From: a virus
Length of the DNA: 30,731 bases
Reading direction: 5' to 3' (one strand)
Virus record (IMG/VR): IMGVR_UViG_3300032308_000907
Coordinates: 1-30,731 of that record
Shown here: in pieces, positions 17,075 through 23,597 of the stretch
How positions within the stretch are numbered: position 1 is the stretch's first letter
How the letters are laid out: every line of letters begins with the position of its first letter
Notes under the pieces: model-generated
Seen by the model: the letters and a program-made list of their open reading frames with translations, nothing else
What the model was told of the DNA's origin: nothing
Databases searched by the model: none
Translations under genes and position numbers: made by a program

Positions 17075-17351
17075 ATGCTCCATCCTTAGGCGTCCAAGCT
17101 GTTCTACCCCTCATAGCCTTTACCATTATGTCGTCTATTTCATCATCGGTCAAAAAATGTGAATCTTCAACACCTTTATATAAAACACCAGCATAGTAGC
17201 CTGGGTGGGTAAACGGAAAACGAAATACTAAACAACGTCCTTTTCTAAAAGGAGCTTCGGTTTCTTGAGTAGCACCGACCTCAACAATAGGTAGCGCTTT
17301 TCTATGCCAATATTGAAGTGTTCCAACATATAGTGGTCCAAATGTTTTCAT
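17058..17351 (-). CDS. Hypothetical protein, 97 residues
   Basis: The ATG at 17349-17351 overlaps the TGA of the upstream KTSC gene as ATGA, a standard coupled start. The sequence contains MKTFGPLYVGTLQYWHRK, a hydrophobic strand pair (KGRCLVFRFPFTHPGYYAGV) and an acidic helix (LTDDEIDDIMVKAMRG). It ends with aromatic and acidic residues. There is no membrane segment or metal site. I do not recognise the family. It belongs to the tight five-gene chain running from 18415 to 16829. Confidence 0.7.
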   Translation of the reverse strand: MKTFGPLYVGTLQYWHRKALPIVEVGATQETEAPFRKGRCLVFRFPFTHPGYYAGVLYKGVEDSHFLTDDEIDDIMVKAMRGRTAWTPKDGAYDEFF

Positions 17352-17938
17352 AAGTAGTCTTTAAATAACTCCTCAGCCGTAAAGCTTCGTATATTTTCCG
17401 TACCTCTAAGTGCTTTTTCTACAAGAGTATTACTGTTTTGTATATCGGTTGCAGACTGAGCCGTAGAGCTTATCTGAGCTTTTACCGACTCAGACAATGA
17501 ATCCATATTAGCTGGACCCATATCAGGCCAAGAATCTAGACCTTCTTCACGAAGATACTTTCCCGTTGAAGCGCTGTTTCTAAGACCAAGCCACATATCT
17601 ACGGGTACATTATTGTACTGCCACCAAGTATTATCACGAAATACAACAATTAATGTATTGCTATTTGGATTGTAACCAATAGTTAAAGCACGGGGTCGCT
17701 TAGGATTTATAGTAGGGGCTGTTGTAAGCTCTGTCCCAACGTTCTCTACATCATTAGGGATGGCAATGTCCCAACCAGTTTGTTGTTGAGTAGTTTGTTC
17801 GCGAGCAGCGCGCTGTTCGATAGATTGACCAAACATAATTTCATCATATGTAGGTAAACTTGGGTTGCTTTTTGTAGGAAGCGTAGGGCGCTTATTCATT
17901 TCATCCCACGAAGGCAGCTGTGTTCTTTTTTTAGCCAT
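17348..17938 (-). CDS. KTSC-domain protein
   Basis: 196 residues. The ATG at 17936-17938 overlaps the upstream TAA as TAATG, with AGGA before it. Residues ~83-140 match the KTSC pattern: ALTIGYNPNSNTLIVVFRD, then WWQYNNVPVDMWLGLRNSAS and TGKYLRE. KTSC is a small domain found at the ends of lysyl-tRNA synthetases and in many phage proteins; its activity is not well defined. The N-terminal ~80 residues are polar and Pro/Thr/Gln-rich and begin with a basic segment. The C-terminal ~55 residues are helical. Function in this phage is unknown; the position suggests an accessory packaging or host-takeover gene rather than a structural one. Confidence 0.8.
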   Translation of the reverse strand: MAKKRTQLPSWDEMNKRPTLPTKSNPSLPTYDEIMFGQSIEQRAAREQTTQQQTGWDIAIPNDVENVGTELTTAPTINPKRPRALTIGYNPNSNTLIVVFRDNTWWQYNNVPVDMWLGLRNSASTGKYLREEGLDSWPDMGPANMDSLSESVKAQISSTAQSATDIQNSNTLVEKALRGTENIRSFTAEELFKDYL

Positions 17939-18216
17939 TAGTCCTCGCAGATATGATTTTCTGTTTCTGTTTCAAGTACACGGGTTGAGCATAGCGCACA
18001 ACGAAGATAACGTGGTGGGCGAAACTTATTTTGTACAGTAGAGCCAGGTAAATAATCTGAACCATCTTCAGAAAACGCCGAGTCGTATTCATAAACTATT
18101 TCTGGTTCAGATAGTGGGTGACCAATGGTCAACTCTGGTGGGAACGGCCCTTGCGGTTCCATTACCCTATCTGGTACTGGGTAAGCTTGTATTGCTTGCT
18201 TATTAATTATTCTCAT
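17938..18216 (-). CDS. Small protein with C-terminal zinc-binding motif
   Basis: About 92 residues from ATG at 18214-18216, which overlaps the end of the upstream gene by 14 bases; a longer version from TTG at 18270 would overlap by 68 bases and has no ribosome site. Residues ~1-70 are polar and proline-rich (PDRVMEPQGPFPPELTIGHP). The last ~20 residues contain C73-x2-C76 and H88-x-C90 (RCALCSTRV...ENHIC), a compact zinc-finger arrangement. The stop overlaps the next start as TAATG. A regulatory or nucleic-acid-contacting role is possible. The CALC core recurs in the micro-gene at 22836-22955. Confidence 0.65.
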   Translation of the reverse strand: MRIINKQAIQAYPVPDRVMEPQGPFPPELTIGHPLSEPEIVYEYDSAFSEDGSDYLPGSTVQNKFRPPRYLRCALCSTRVLETETENHICED

Positions 18217-18415
18217 CTGAAGGCGCAGCTTTCTTCTTCTTTGAAGAGGAAGGCTCTTGGGTATTATCAACCGCGTCTGCTAATGGAAAGTGGCCAGCAG
18301 TAGCTCTATGTTGTAGCCAAACTGGCAGGCAAGTAGCGCAATAGTTTACTGGGTTTACTCCTGGGTCTGCGCAGGTATACGCAGCGTCATTCGAACAGTT
18401 ATCACATTTAGTCAT
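18203..18415 (-). CDS. Small zinc-finger protein
   Basis: 70 residues from ATG at 18413-18415. The N-terminal half carries C4-x2-C7, C15 and C26-x2-C29 (TKCDNCSNDAAYTC, VNYCATCLPVW), consistent with a zinc ribbon or B-box-like fold. The C-terminal part is polar with a KKKK run. No ribosome site precedes the ATG; instead a TATACT hexamer ends six bases before it, so the transcript may be leaderless, a common mode in actinobacteria. It heads the overlapping gene chain towards 16829. Confidence 0.7.
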   Translation of the reverse strand: MTKCDNCSNDAAYTCADPGVNPVNYCATCLPVWLQHRATAGHFPLADAVDNTQEPSSSKKKKAAPSDENN

Positions 18416-18421
18416 GGTAAT

Positions 18422-18434
18422 AGTATATAGTATA
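18422..18434 (-). promoter_or_regulatory. Candidate -10 element(s) for a leaderless transcript
   Basis: Two TATACT hexamers are present on the minus strand (18434-18429 and 18427-18422). The nearer one ends six bases before the ATG at 18415, so transcription would begin at or next to the start codon. A TTGACG at 18459-18454 is a possible -35 for the farther hexamer (19-base spacer). AT-rich sequence makes chance matches likely. Confidence 0.4.
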
Positions 18435-18436
18435 AC

Positions 18437-18739
18437 TTACTCTTTATGGGAATCGTCAATATATTGGTCAAAACGACCTTCTAGCCTAGTAACTCTATTT
18501 CCTATTACTTTTTGCTCATCCCGCAGCTCTTTAACTATAGGAAGTATCTGAAGCTTTACTACGTCTAAAAGCGAGCTTCCGCCATTATGGCGAAGTTCAT
18601 TTATAGGCTCTTCAAGAGCTTTGCTTGAAGCTACTGCTTCGCTAACAGCTTTCTTAAATAAGTTCCACGCAATACCGCCAATAATAACAGCGACGCCTGT
18701 ATACGCAGCAATAATTGTTGCAATATCTGTCTGTGACAT
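18437..18739 (-). CDS. Single-pass membrane protein with coiled coil, holin-like candidate
   Basis: 100 residues from ATG at 18737-18739. A longer reading from TTG at 18799 is rejected because it would overlap a good promoter. Residues ~6-28 (IATIIAAYTGVAVIIGGIAW) form one membrane helix. A basic, helical segment follows and a coiled-coil C-terminus (VKELRDEQKVIGNRVTRLEG) is predicted to be cytoplasmic. One N-terminal helix plus a charged coiled coil is a common form of small membrane proteins in actinophage lysis modules. It sits divergently from the plus-strand transglycosylase-like gene, so a lysis or entry partnership is plausible. It could equally be an unrelated membrane protein. Confidence 0.7.
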   Translation of the reverse strand: MSQTDIATIIAAYTGVAVIIGGIAWNLFKKAVSEAVASSKALEEPINELRHNGGSSLLDVVKLQILPIVKELRDEQKVIGNRVTRLEGRFDQYIDDSHKE

Positions 18740-18758
18740 AAATACCCATTCTGTGTTA

Positions 18759-18787
18759 TTTATAACATATACAGAATGTTTGTCCAA
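18759..18787 (-). promoter_or_regulatory. Sigma70-type promoter for the minus-strand operon
   Basis: TTGGAC (18787-18782) and TATAAA (18764-18759) are separated by exactly 17 bases on the minus strand. They lie 19 bases before the ATG of the membrane protein, giving a short leader. This is the best promoter I can read in the window. It would drive the chain from 18739 to the terminator at 16750-16781. Confidence 0.6.
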
Positions 18788-18866
18788 ATCATATCCCAAA
18801 ATATGCGAATTAATCTAATTCTACACATAAATTAATAAATAAAATGTTAAATACGCTTAGTTCAAC

Positions 18867-18927
18867 TTGACATTCCCTGTAACTCTTTGGTTTGCTAGTA
18901 CATGACCGAGGCGCCGTATGGGCGCCT
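18867..18927 (+). promoter_or_regulatory. Leader of the plus-strand gene: -35-like box and hairpin
   Basis: A perfect TTGACA lies at 18867-18872, but no good -10 is found at standard spacing. A 7-bp hairpin (AGGCGCC/GGCGCCT, 5-base loop) lies at 18909-18927, followed by AGGAG at 18939-18943 and ATG at 18951. The stem could regulate access to the ribosome site or trap read-through. Confidence 0.4.
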
Positions 18928-18950
18928 TTGCTACTGAGAGGAGCAATAAA

Positions 18951-19487
18951 ATGCTTAATATCAGAAAAGATACAATGGATAAAGTGGCGGTGTTTTCGAT
19001 GTACGCACTGTTAATAGGTGGGCTACCACACGCGATAGCTAACGCGTCGGATGTGGAGACTTCAACTATAGCAGTACAGGTTAGCACTGTGGACCCACTA
19101 GATAAATACAAGGGAGCAAAAGAACTGTCAGATACTGAATTAGTTGATTTGCTTAGCGCGGTTGGTTTTGAGGGAAAAGCTCTCAAGGTCGCCTATGCGG
19201 TTGCTAAGAAAGAATCTAACGGTCGCCCTTTAGCCCACAACGGAAACGCCAATACAGGCGATAACTCTTACGGGATTTTCCAGATTAATATGATTGGAAG
19301 CCTTGGAGAGGATAGGAGAGATAAATTTGAACTTACAACTAATAAGGACCTCTTTGACCCTGTGATTAATGCACAAATTGCTTATCACATGTCAGGTGGT
19401 GGGGGGGACTGGTCCGCCTGGAAAGTGTATCCAGGACAGAAAAATGGAGAAAGATACGAAACTTTTTTAAAGGATTTCCCTAACTAG
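18951..19487 (+). CDS. Exported lysozyme-like transglycosylase (SLT fold)
   Basis: 178 residues from ATG at 18951, with AGGAG seven bases upstream; an ATG eleven codons earlier lacks a site and lies inside a hairpin. Residues ~11-33 form a signal peptide (KVAVFSMYALLIGGLPHAIA, cleavage likely after ANA). Residues ~55-178 resemble lysozyme-fold transglycosylases: KVAYAVAKKESNG with the probable catalytic Glu88, then NSYGIFQIN (~105-113), the family's second signature, and DPVINAQIAYHMS. It would cleave the glycan strands of the host wall from outside. It is the only plus-strand gene, has its own leader and ends at a strong terminator, as a moron would. It could also assist lysis or superinfection control. 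Distinct from the CHAP endolysin at 23043-23597. Confidence 0.85.
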   Translation: MLNIRKDTMDKVAVFSMYALLIGGLPHAIANASDVETSTIAVQVSTVDPLDKYKGAKELSDTELVDLLSAVGFEGKALKVAYAVAKKESNGRPLAHNGNANTGDNSYGIFQINMIGSLGEDRRDKFELTTNKDLFDPVINAQIAYHMSGGGGDWSAWKVYPGQKNGERYETFLKDFPN

Positions 19488-19501
19488 CTAACCTTTAAAG
19501 T

Positions 19502-19533
19502 AAAAAACCCCAGCAAATTTGCTGGGGTTTTTT
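19502..19533. terminator. Strong bidirectional rho-independent terminator
   Basis: A perfect 16-bp inverted repeat (AAAAAACCCCAGCAAA and its complement) has A and T runs at its two sides, so it works in both directions. It separates the convergent plus-strand transglycosylase gene and the minus-strand structural gene ending at 19547. Confidence 0.95.
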
Positions 19534-19546
19534 GTTGGGAAGCTTA

Positions 19547-20674
19547 TTAAGAAGCTGCTGCCCAAGGAGTAATTGTAACAGCTGCTCCAGCTGCAATGCT
19601 GTTTGCATTTGCTGCAATAGATTGAGTTTTGATTGTTCCTGGTACACCAATGATTGAGCCTGTACCTGATGTAAGAACTGTGCTTGCATTTGAGGTAAAG
19701 CGAATCTTGTTAGTACTTGTGTTACCAGTCACAGTCCATGTGCCGTCAACAGTTCCTGTTGAAGCAACTGTAATCTTTGTACCAACTGGGTACGCGGCTG
19801 TAAATCCTGTACCTGTAAGTTCAACAGTTGTTGAACCAGCGGCGCGGTCAATATCTGTAATGCTTCCTGCTGCGTTTGTTGCTGCTGCTGCTGTTGTTAC
19901 AACTAATGAAGCATCAGTCAAAGCATCTTGACCTAGTGCTGTTGTAAGGCCTAGAACGCTAGGAACCTTCACAAAAGCAGTTCCATTAATGTAAGCACCG
20001 TCAGTTGCAGTTAGTTCATTTGCATAACGAACGCGACCAGTGATATTGATGTAGCTTCCAGTTCCTGAACCAGATACTGTAAATGTATAGCGATTTGCGC
20101 TAGCTACAGTTAGGCTTGTTCCATCGAGCCCTGTTCCAGTGATGTTTACTACATCGCCAGCTGCAAGGAAGTTATTTGGAGCTGTATATGTTTGTACGCT
20201 TCCATTACCAGATGCCTGGGTAATGATGTATACAGCGCTACCTTCAGCGTATGATGGATAAGCTGAGTATTCTGATTGAGCAATTTCATGATTGTCTGGC
20301 TTAACGGCAAATGTAATTCCGTTGTTTAGCTCTTTTGTAATGTTTGTGTAGGCGAGGTTAGTAGATGCTACTTGAGTAGTAGCAGACCAACCATAGTCAG
20401 CACCTTCTCCTGGAATACCACGCATAGTTCCGTTAGAGGTAAGTGTTACTACATCGCTTCCACGTACACCGCCGAAGTTAGTAGCAGTTGCTCTACGAAC
20501 GTCGTTTGGTTGAAGTGGAAGGTTACCCCATGCGCGGTCTACTACTACATTTCCGTCTGAATCTGTAGCGTGCCCGTCATTATTTGTTCCCCCAGCAGTT
20601 TCTGCAATAGCAATGGCATAAGCACCAGTTGCTTTTGGGTCACCTTGTGGAGCAGGTGAGATATAACTTGACAT
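19547..20674 (-). CDS. Beta-rich structural protein, probably fibre-associated
   Basis: 375 residues from ATG at 20672-20674, with AGGAAAG five bases upstream. It is rich in Ala, Thr, Gly, Ser and Val with very few Lys and no Cys. Two repeats of an Ig-like or sandwich pattern are visible: AGDVVNITGTGLDGTSLTV...YTFTVSGSG and VGTKITVASTGTVDGTWTV...NKIRFTSNAS. The N-terminal ~130 residues look like a separate domain (ITFAVKPDNHEIAQSEYSAY). The C-terminus is hydrophobic and strand-like (AAGAAVTITPW). It follows the collagen-like gene at 20739-21902 with a 64-base gap and ends at the strong terminator, which suits an abundant late virion protein. A major tail or decoration function cannot be excluded. 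Confidence 0.7.
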   Translation of the reverse strand: MSSYISPAPQGDPKATGAYAIAIAETAGGTNNDGHATDSDGNVVVDRAWGNLPLQPNDVRRATATNFGGVRGSDVVTLTSNGTMRGIPGEGADYGWSATTQVASTNLAYTNITKELNNGITFAVKPDNHEIAQSEYSAYPSYAEGSAVYIITQASGNGSVQTYTAPNNFLAAGDVVNITGTGLDGTSLTVASANRYTFTVSGSGTGSYINITGRVRYANELTATDGAYINGTAFVKVPSVLGLTTALGQDALTDASLVVTTAAAATNAAGSITDIDRAAGSTTVELTGTGFTAAYPVGTKITVASTGTVDGTWTVTGNTSTNKIRFTSNASTVLTSGTGSIIGVPGTIKTQSIAANANSIAAGAAVTITPWAAAS

Positions 20675-20738
20675 ATTCTTTCCTATCTATAGATGGTTTA
20701 CATCCCCTTGCGCTTTGGGGAATACTAAATTGTACTTT

Positions 20739-21902
20739 CTATCTGAACAACACACTGGATAAATACGTGTCTGCCACAGCGTTATTGAACACTCCCTGTA
20801 ATCCTTGTAATCCTTGTAATCCTTGAGTACCTTGAGAACCTGTAAATCCTTGAGTTCCTTGTAGCTGTGAGTAACCAAAACCTTGAATACCTTGAGTACC
20901 AGTATTTCCTTGAGTACCTTGAGAACCTGTAAATCCTTGAGTTCCTTGTAACTGTTCATAACCAAAACCTTGAATACCTTGAGTACCAGTATTTCCCTGA
21001 GCACCTTGCAAGCCAGTTGTACCTTGAGAACCTGTTATACCTTGAGTACCCTGCGCTCCAACGGTACCCTGTGTACCAGTTGCTCCCTGAACACCTTGAG
21101 CTCCTGTAGCCCCCTGTACCCCAGTATTACCTTGCGTTCCAGTTGAGCCTTGGGTACCAATATTTCCTTGAATACCTTGAGAACCAGTCGTACCTTGAAC
21201 TCCTTGTAAACCTTGTGTGCCCTGTGTACCTTGTGAACCAGTGAAGCCTTGTATTCCATAAACGCCTTGAGTTCCTTGGATACCTTGTGTTCCCTGAGTT
21301 CCTTGAGCGCCAGTAGGCCCTTGAACGCTTAATGTGTTTGTCCAATAAGGTGTTGTTCCGTTACTAGCCAAAATAAAATTATTAGAACCAATACCTAAGC
21401 GCGTTACCGAGCCAACACCATTACCTACAATTAAATCACCAACAGAGGTGACTGTGGAAAGATTAACATTTCCAGAAGCTATTCCTATAAAGTTTCCGTC
21501 TTTGTTAATAAAAGAAACTACTGTTCCGTCAGAAAGCTGCCATTCTTGTAAATTAGCTGTTTGGTCAGACCTTGCTTTTACAACAAGTCCCTTTACCCCA
21601 GAACCTGATGGGGTAATTACGTTACCAGAATCTGCGTTTTTTCTAAGATATTGGGTATGTGAATCAGAAACAATACCAGTTTCAATATTAGCAATTCGGT
21701 CTTTTAAAGTTAAATACGTGGATGAAGACGCGTTAAACGTACCACTTGGGTTTGGTGTTGTAGAGGTAGATGGGTCTGTTCCAACAATTGTTTCAATAGC
21801 TACAACTTCACTTTGAATATTATTTGGATGCGCCGCATCAATAATATCAGTAATATTTACGTGGGTTGGAAATAGCGCTACTTGGGAAGGATAGGATGCC
21901 AT
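20739..21902 (-). CDS. Collagen-like fibre protein
   Basis: 387 residues from ATG at 21900-21902, with AAAGGA seven bases upstream. Residues 1-193 are a mixed-fold head (PSQVALFPTHVNITDIIDAA, KDRIANIETGIVSDSHTQYL, LVVKARSDQTANLQEW) that resembles heads of phage structural fibres carrying a small fibre domain. Residues ~194-370 are Gly-X-Y repeats, dominated by GTQ, GIQ and GPT. Inside them, two copies of a 29-residue unit with FGY-Q-LQ stand out as an interruption of the triplet rhythm. The tip is short (VFNNAVADTYLSSVLFR). It lies far from the other collagen genes, on the other side of the head module, so it may form a distinct fibre. Confidence 0.85.
   Translation of the reverse strand: MASYPSQVALFPTHVNITDIIDAAHPNNIQSEVVAIETIVGTDPSTSTTPNPSGTFNASSSTYLTLKDRIANIETGIVSDSHTQYLRKNADSGNVITPSGSGVKGLVVKARSDQTANLQEWQLSDGTVVSFINKDGNFIGIASGNVNLSTVTSVGDLIVGNGVGSVTRLGIGSNNFILASNGTTPYWTNTLSVQGPTGAQGTQGTQGIQGTQGVYGIQGFTGSQGTQGTQGLQGVQGTTGSQGIQGNIGTQGSTGTQGNTGVQGATGAQGVQGATGTQGTVGAQGTQGITGSQGTTGLQGAQGNTGTQGIQGFGYEQLQGTQGFTGSQGTQGNTGTQGIQGFGYSQLQGTQGFTGSQGTQGLQGLQGLQGVFNNAVADTYLSSVLFR
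20834..21007 (-). repeat. 87-bp tandem duplication inside the collagen stalk
   Basis: Two adjacent 87-base units (20834-20920 and 20921-21007) differ at roughly six positions. Each encodes 29 residues with a GFGY-Q-LQG kink followed by regular triplets. It is an in-frame duplication that lengthens the stalk. Confidence 0.85.
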
Positions 21903-21934
21903 TTATGTCCTTTCACACCTTACCTAAAGAGCCG

Positions 21935-21948
21935 TACCTTATAAGGTA
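21935..21948. repeat. 14-bp perfect palindrome upstream of the collagen gene
   Basis: TACCTTATAAGGTA is self-complementary and lies 33 bases before the ATG at 21902. It could be an operator or a small leader hairpin. No clear promoter can be tied to it. Confidence 0.35.
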
Positions 21949-21979
21949 GAGCAAATACACTATTTTTTCCGCCTAAACG

Positions 21980-22138
21980 TTAGTTTTGACTCTCTCCACT
22001 AACCCCTTTACCAGGCTGCCTGTACATAGCAATTCTTGGTCGTTCTTGTTTATTAATAAATAAACGTCTAATACCAAACCTAGAATCATTAAAAGTTACT
22101 GGCTTAGCAATAGCTTCTTTAAATTCTTTTTTTCTCAT
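21980..22138 (-). CDS. Small basic protein, 52 residues
   Basis: The ATG at 22136-22138 overlaps the TGA of the upstream gene as ATGA, which supports a real coupled gene despite its size. It begins MRKKEFKEAIAKPVTFNDSR and contains a basic middle (FGIRRLFINKQERPRIAMYR). It ends GKGVSGESQN. There is no membrane segment or cysteine. The function is unknown. It is the last member of the overlapping chain beginning near 28175. Confidence 0.65.
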   Translation of the reverse strand: MRKKEFKEAIAKPVTFNDSRFGIRRLFINKQERPRIAMYRQPGKGVSGESQN

Positions 22139-22335
22139 GGGCTATACCTATTCCATTGACGTCCGTGGGTATCGACTACTTTAATAGGTTTAATTCCTAT
22201 GTCGTACCCAACCCTAGTAACACTGTCGCGTCCTTTACGACCTCTACCAACAGTTGCGCTAACTTTTCCAGCTATTGCCGTAGTAGTTGTAGCTTTAATT
22301 TCAGATTTAATGCTATTAGTTTTTCTTTTAGCCAT
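22135..22335 (-). CDS. Small basic protein, 66 residues
   Basis: The start at 22333-22335 (MAKRKTNSIKSEIK) overlaps the end of the upstream gene by 8 bases; an earlier ATG at 22359 would add eight residues and a longer overlap. It is Lys-, Arg- and Thr-rich, with RGRKGRDSVTRVGYDIGIKP. The C-terminus THGRQWNRYSP resembles the C-terminus of the upstream gene (DVPRQWNKNG). The chain continues by ATGA into the 52-residue gene. Unknown function; high charge suggests nucleic-acid or scaffold-type contacts. Confidence 0.65.
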   Translation of the reverse strand: MAKRKTNSIKSEIKATTTTAIAGKVSATVGRGRKGRDSVTRVGYDIGIKPIKVVDTHGRQWNRYSP

Positions 22336-22846
22336 TCTTATTCCATTGACGTGGTACATCTGTTATTGTGTACACAGGTTTACCAAAAGAAGGTCCTTCT
22401 TCTAAATTAATAGAAGGCTGTGCTACTTTAATAGTAGAGGTGTTTTTTGTTCCTCTTTTTGCTTTTTCAGACCTAGCTTTGGCATCTTCACTAGCTGTTG
22501 GTCCTGGTGTAGTTATTGTTCTAGGACCTGTTGAATTATTTTCTTTTTTATCTGAGCTTAGTTCTTTACGAGAACCAGACAATTTTTTAGAAAATGGGTA
22601 TACACGTTCAGAAGATACTCTTTGAACGCCGTTATCACCTACAGCGCGCCCTCTATTAATAGGAGAATCGTCTACAAGCTCACCTTCATATGTAGACTTA
22701 TTAGTGCTAGCTTCCTTTTCAGAACCTTTCTTTTCAAAACTAGATTGTTCTTTTTTTGTTTTCTTTTTTTGGGTTAACTTTTGCTTTTTGGTGGCTTTTC
22801 TAACCCCACCCATAAGGTTACCGTGCGCGCTAAGGTCAGCTGTCAT
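22328..22846 (-). CDS. Charged, disordered protein of unknown function
   Basis: 172 residues from ATG at 22844-22846, which overlaps the end of the upstream micro-gene by 11 bases. It is very rich in Lys, Ser, Glu and Thr with almost no hydrophobic core, so largely disordered: RKATKKQKLTQKKKTKKEQS near the start, then a serine/lysine-rich centre. The C-terminal ~30 residues are more ordered (EGPSFGKPVYTITDVPRQWN). The last residues recur in the next gene. Nothing identifies a biochemical function. A virion-internal or DNA-binding role is only suggested by charge. Confidence 0.65.
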   Translation of the reverse strand: MTADLSAHGNLMGGVRKATKKQKLTQKKKTKKEQSSFEKKGSEKEASTNKSTYEGELVDDSPINRGRAVGDNGVQRVSSERVYPFSKKLSGSRKELSSDKKENNSTGPRTITTPGPTASEDAKARSEKAKRGTKNTSTIKVAQPSINLEEGPSFGKPVYTITDVPRQWNKNG

Positions 22847-22955
22847 GTTCTAATTCTAAGTGTTTACTCTCGCATTGTCGGGCTAAGTCGGGCACTACAA
22901 AGAGCTTATCGCACAGAGCACAAGTCCAACGCTTTAAGCGCTCTTTATCATCCAC
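22836..22955 (-). CDS. Micro-gene: 39-residue zinc-finger-like protein
   Basis: It starts at GTG 22953-22955 inside the last codons of the 31-residue membrane peptide (8-base overlap) and stops at 22836-22838 inside the next gene (11-base overlap). C12-x2-C15 and C28-x3-H32 (TCALCDKLF...QCESKH) form a plausible zinc site. The overlap at both ends and the ordered metal-binding pattern argue that it is real. The CALC core matches the protein at 17938-18216. Confidence 0.6.
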   Translation of the reverse strand: MDDKERLKRWTCALCDKLFVVPDLARQCESKHLELEHDS

Positions 22956-23043
22956 GTTCTGCCCACCAACACCCAAGGAGTGTTACCGCAACCAAAGTTG
23001 CGATAAACACCCCCTGAAATGTGATGTGAGTCAGGTAGTACAT
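22948..23043 (-). CDS. Micro-gene: 31-residue membrane peptide
   Basis: The ATG at 23041-23043 overlaps the endolysin stop as TAATG. Almost the whole peptide is one membrane helix (GVFIATLVAVTLLGCWWAER). Its position directly after the endolysin makes it a candidate pinholin, antiholin or lysis modulator. Small coupled membrane peptides also occur in phages without a lysis function. Confidence 0.6.
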   Translation of the reverse strand: MYYLTHITFQGVFIATLVAVTLLGCWWAERG

Positions 23044-23597
23044 TATTTACCGCAGGTAGGGCACTTAGCTGCTGCTTTTGTTTTTGCAGCGGGTGCGGCA
23101 CCAAACTTAGGACGACCAAAGCCAACAATAGAAATCATTACCTTTTTAGGATTCTTCTTATAAGCACGGAGCTTCTTTGAAACCTGTCCGCCATTTCTTT
23201 GGCTTCCCTTTTCATCTGGACTAGTATTACCTTCAATGCACCAAACAGTACCATCGCCATTGTCTTTGATAACAATACCTACGTGAGAGATTCTATCGAC
23301 CCCATCTGATGGGAAATCAAAATAGGCTATATCTCCAACATCTGGGTCTGCAATGTCTGCATCAATCCATGCCCCAGCTTTCTTAAATGCGGCTGCTCCG
23401 CCTGGTGTGTAGACGGTATTAGGCACCTTTACACCAGCCTCATTAGCGCACCAGTTTACAAAAGACCCACACCATGGCTGAAAGTTAGCCTTTGTGTAGG
23501 CGCCGTACTTTGTTTCATTATCTTTAGGGCCTTCAATAGTTCCCAGTTCTGCTGTAGCAACTTCAATAAGTTTAGCTGCTGTTCCTTTGTCTGACAT
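23043..23597 (-). CDS. CHAP-domain endolysin
   Basis: 184 residues from ATG at 23595-23597, overlapping the upstream TAA as TAATG. The CHAP (cysteine/histidine amidase-peptidase) fold spans ~10-155: YGAYTKANFQPWCGSFVNWC holds the nucleophile Cys43, RISHVGIVI the His105, and WCIEGNTS the third acidic or amide residue (Glu122/Asn124). It cuts peptide or amide bonds in peptidoglycan to release progeny. There is no signal peptide, so it needs the holin-like proteins encoded just upstream. The C-terminus is an Ala/Lys-rich linker ending in a CPTC pair, which is unusual and could be a remnant or half zinc site. No separate wall-binding domain is present. Confidence 0.92.
   Translation of the reverse strand: MSDKGTAAKLIEVATAELGTIEGPKDNETKYGAYTKANFQPWCGSFVNWCANEAGVKVPNTVYTPGGAAAFKKAGAWIDADIADPDVGDIAYFDFPSDGVDRISHVGIVIKDNGDGTVWCIEGNTSPDEKGSQRNGGQVSKKLRAYKKNPKKVMISIVGFGRPKFGAAPAAKTKAAAKCPTCGK

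Noticed and set aside
18740-18799. N-terminal extension of the single-pass membrane protein to TTG at 18799
   Set aside because: It would place the -35/-10 promoter inside the coding region, has no ribosome site and adds a polar stretch before a good N-terminal membrane helix.
18918-18950. Eleven-codon extension of the plus-strand enzyme to an earlier ATG
   Set aside because: That ATG lies in a hairpin without a ribosome site; the ATG at 18951 has AGGAG at ideal spacing and begins a better signal peptide.
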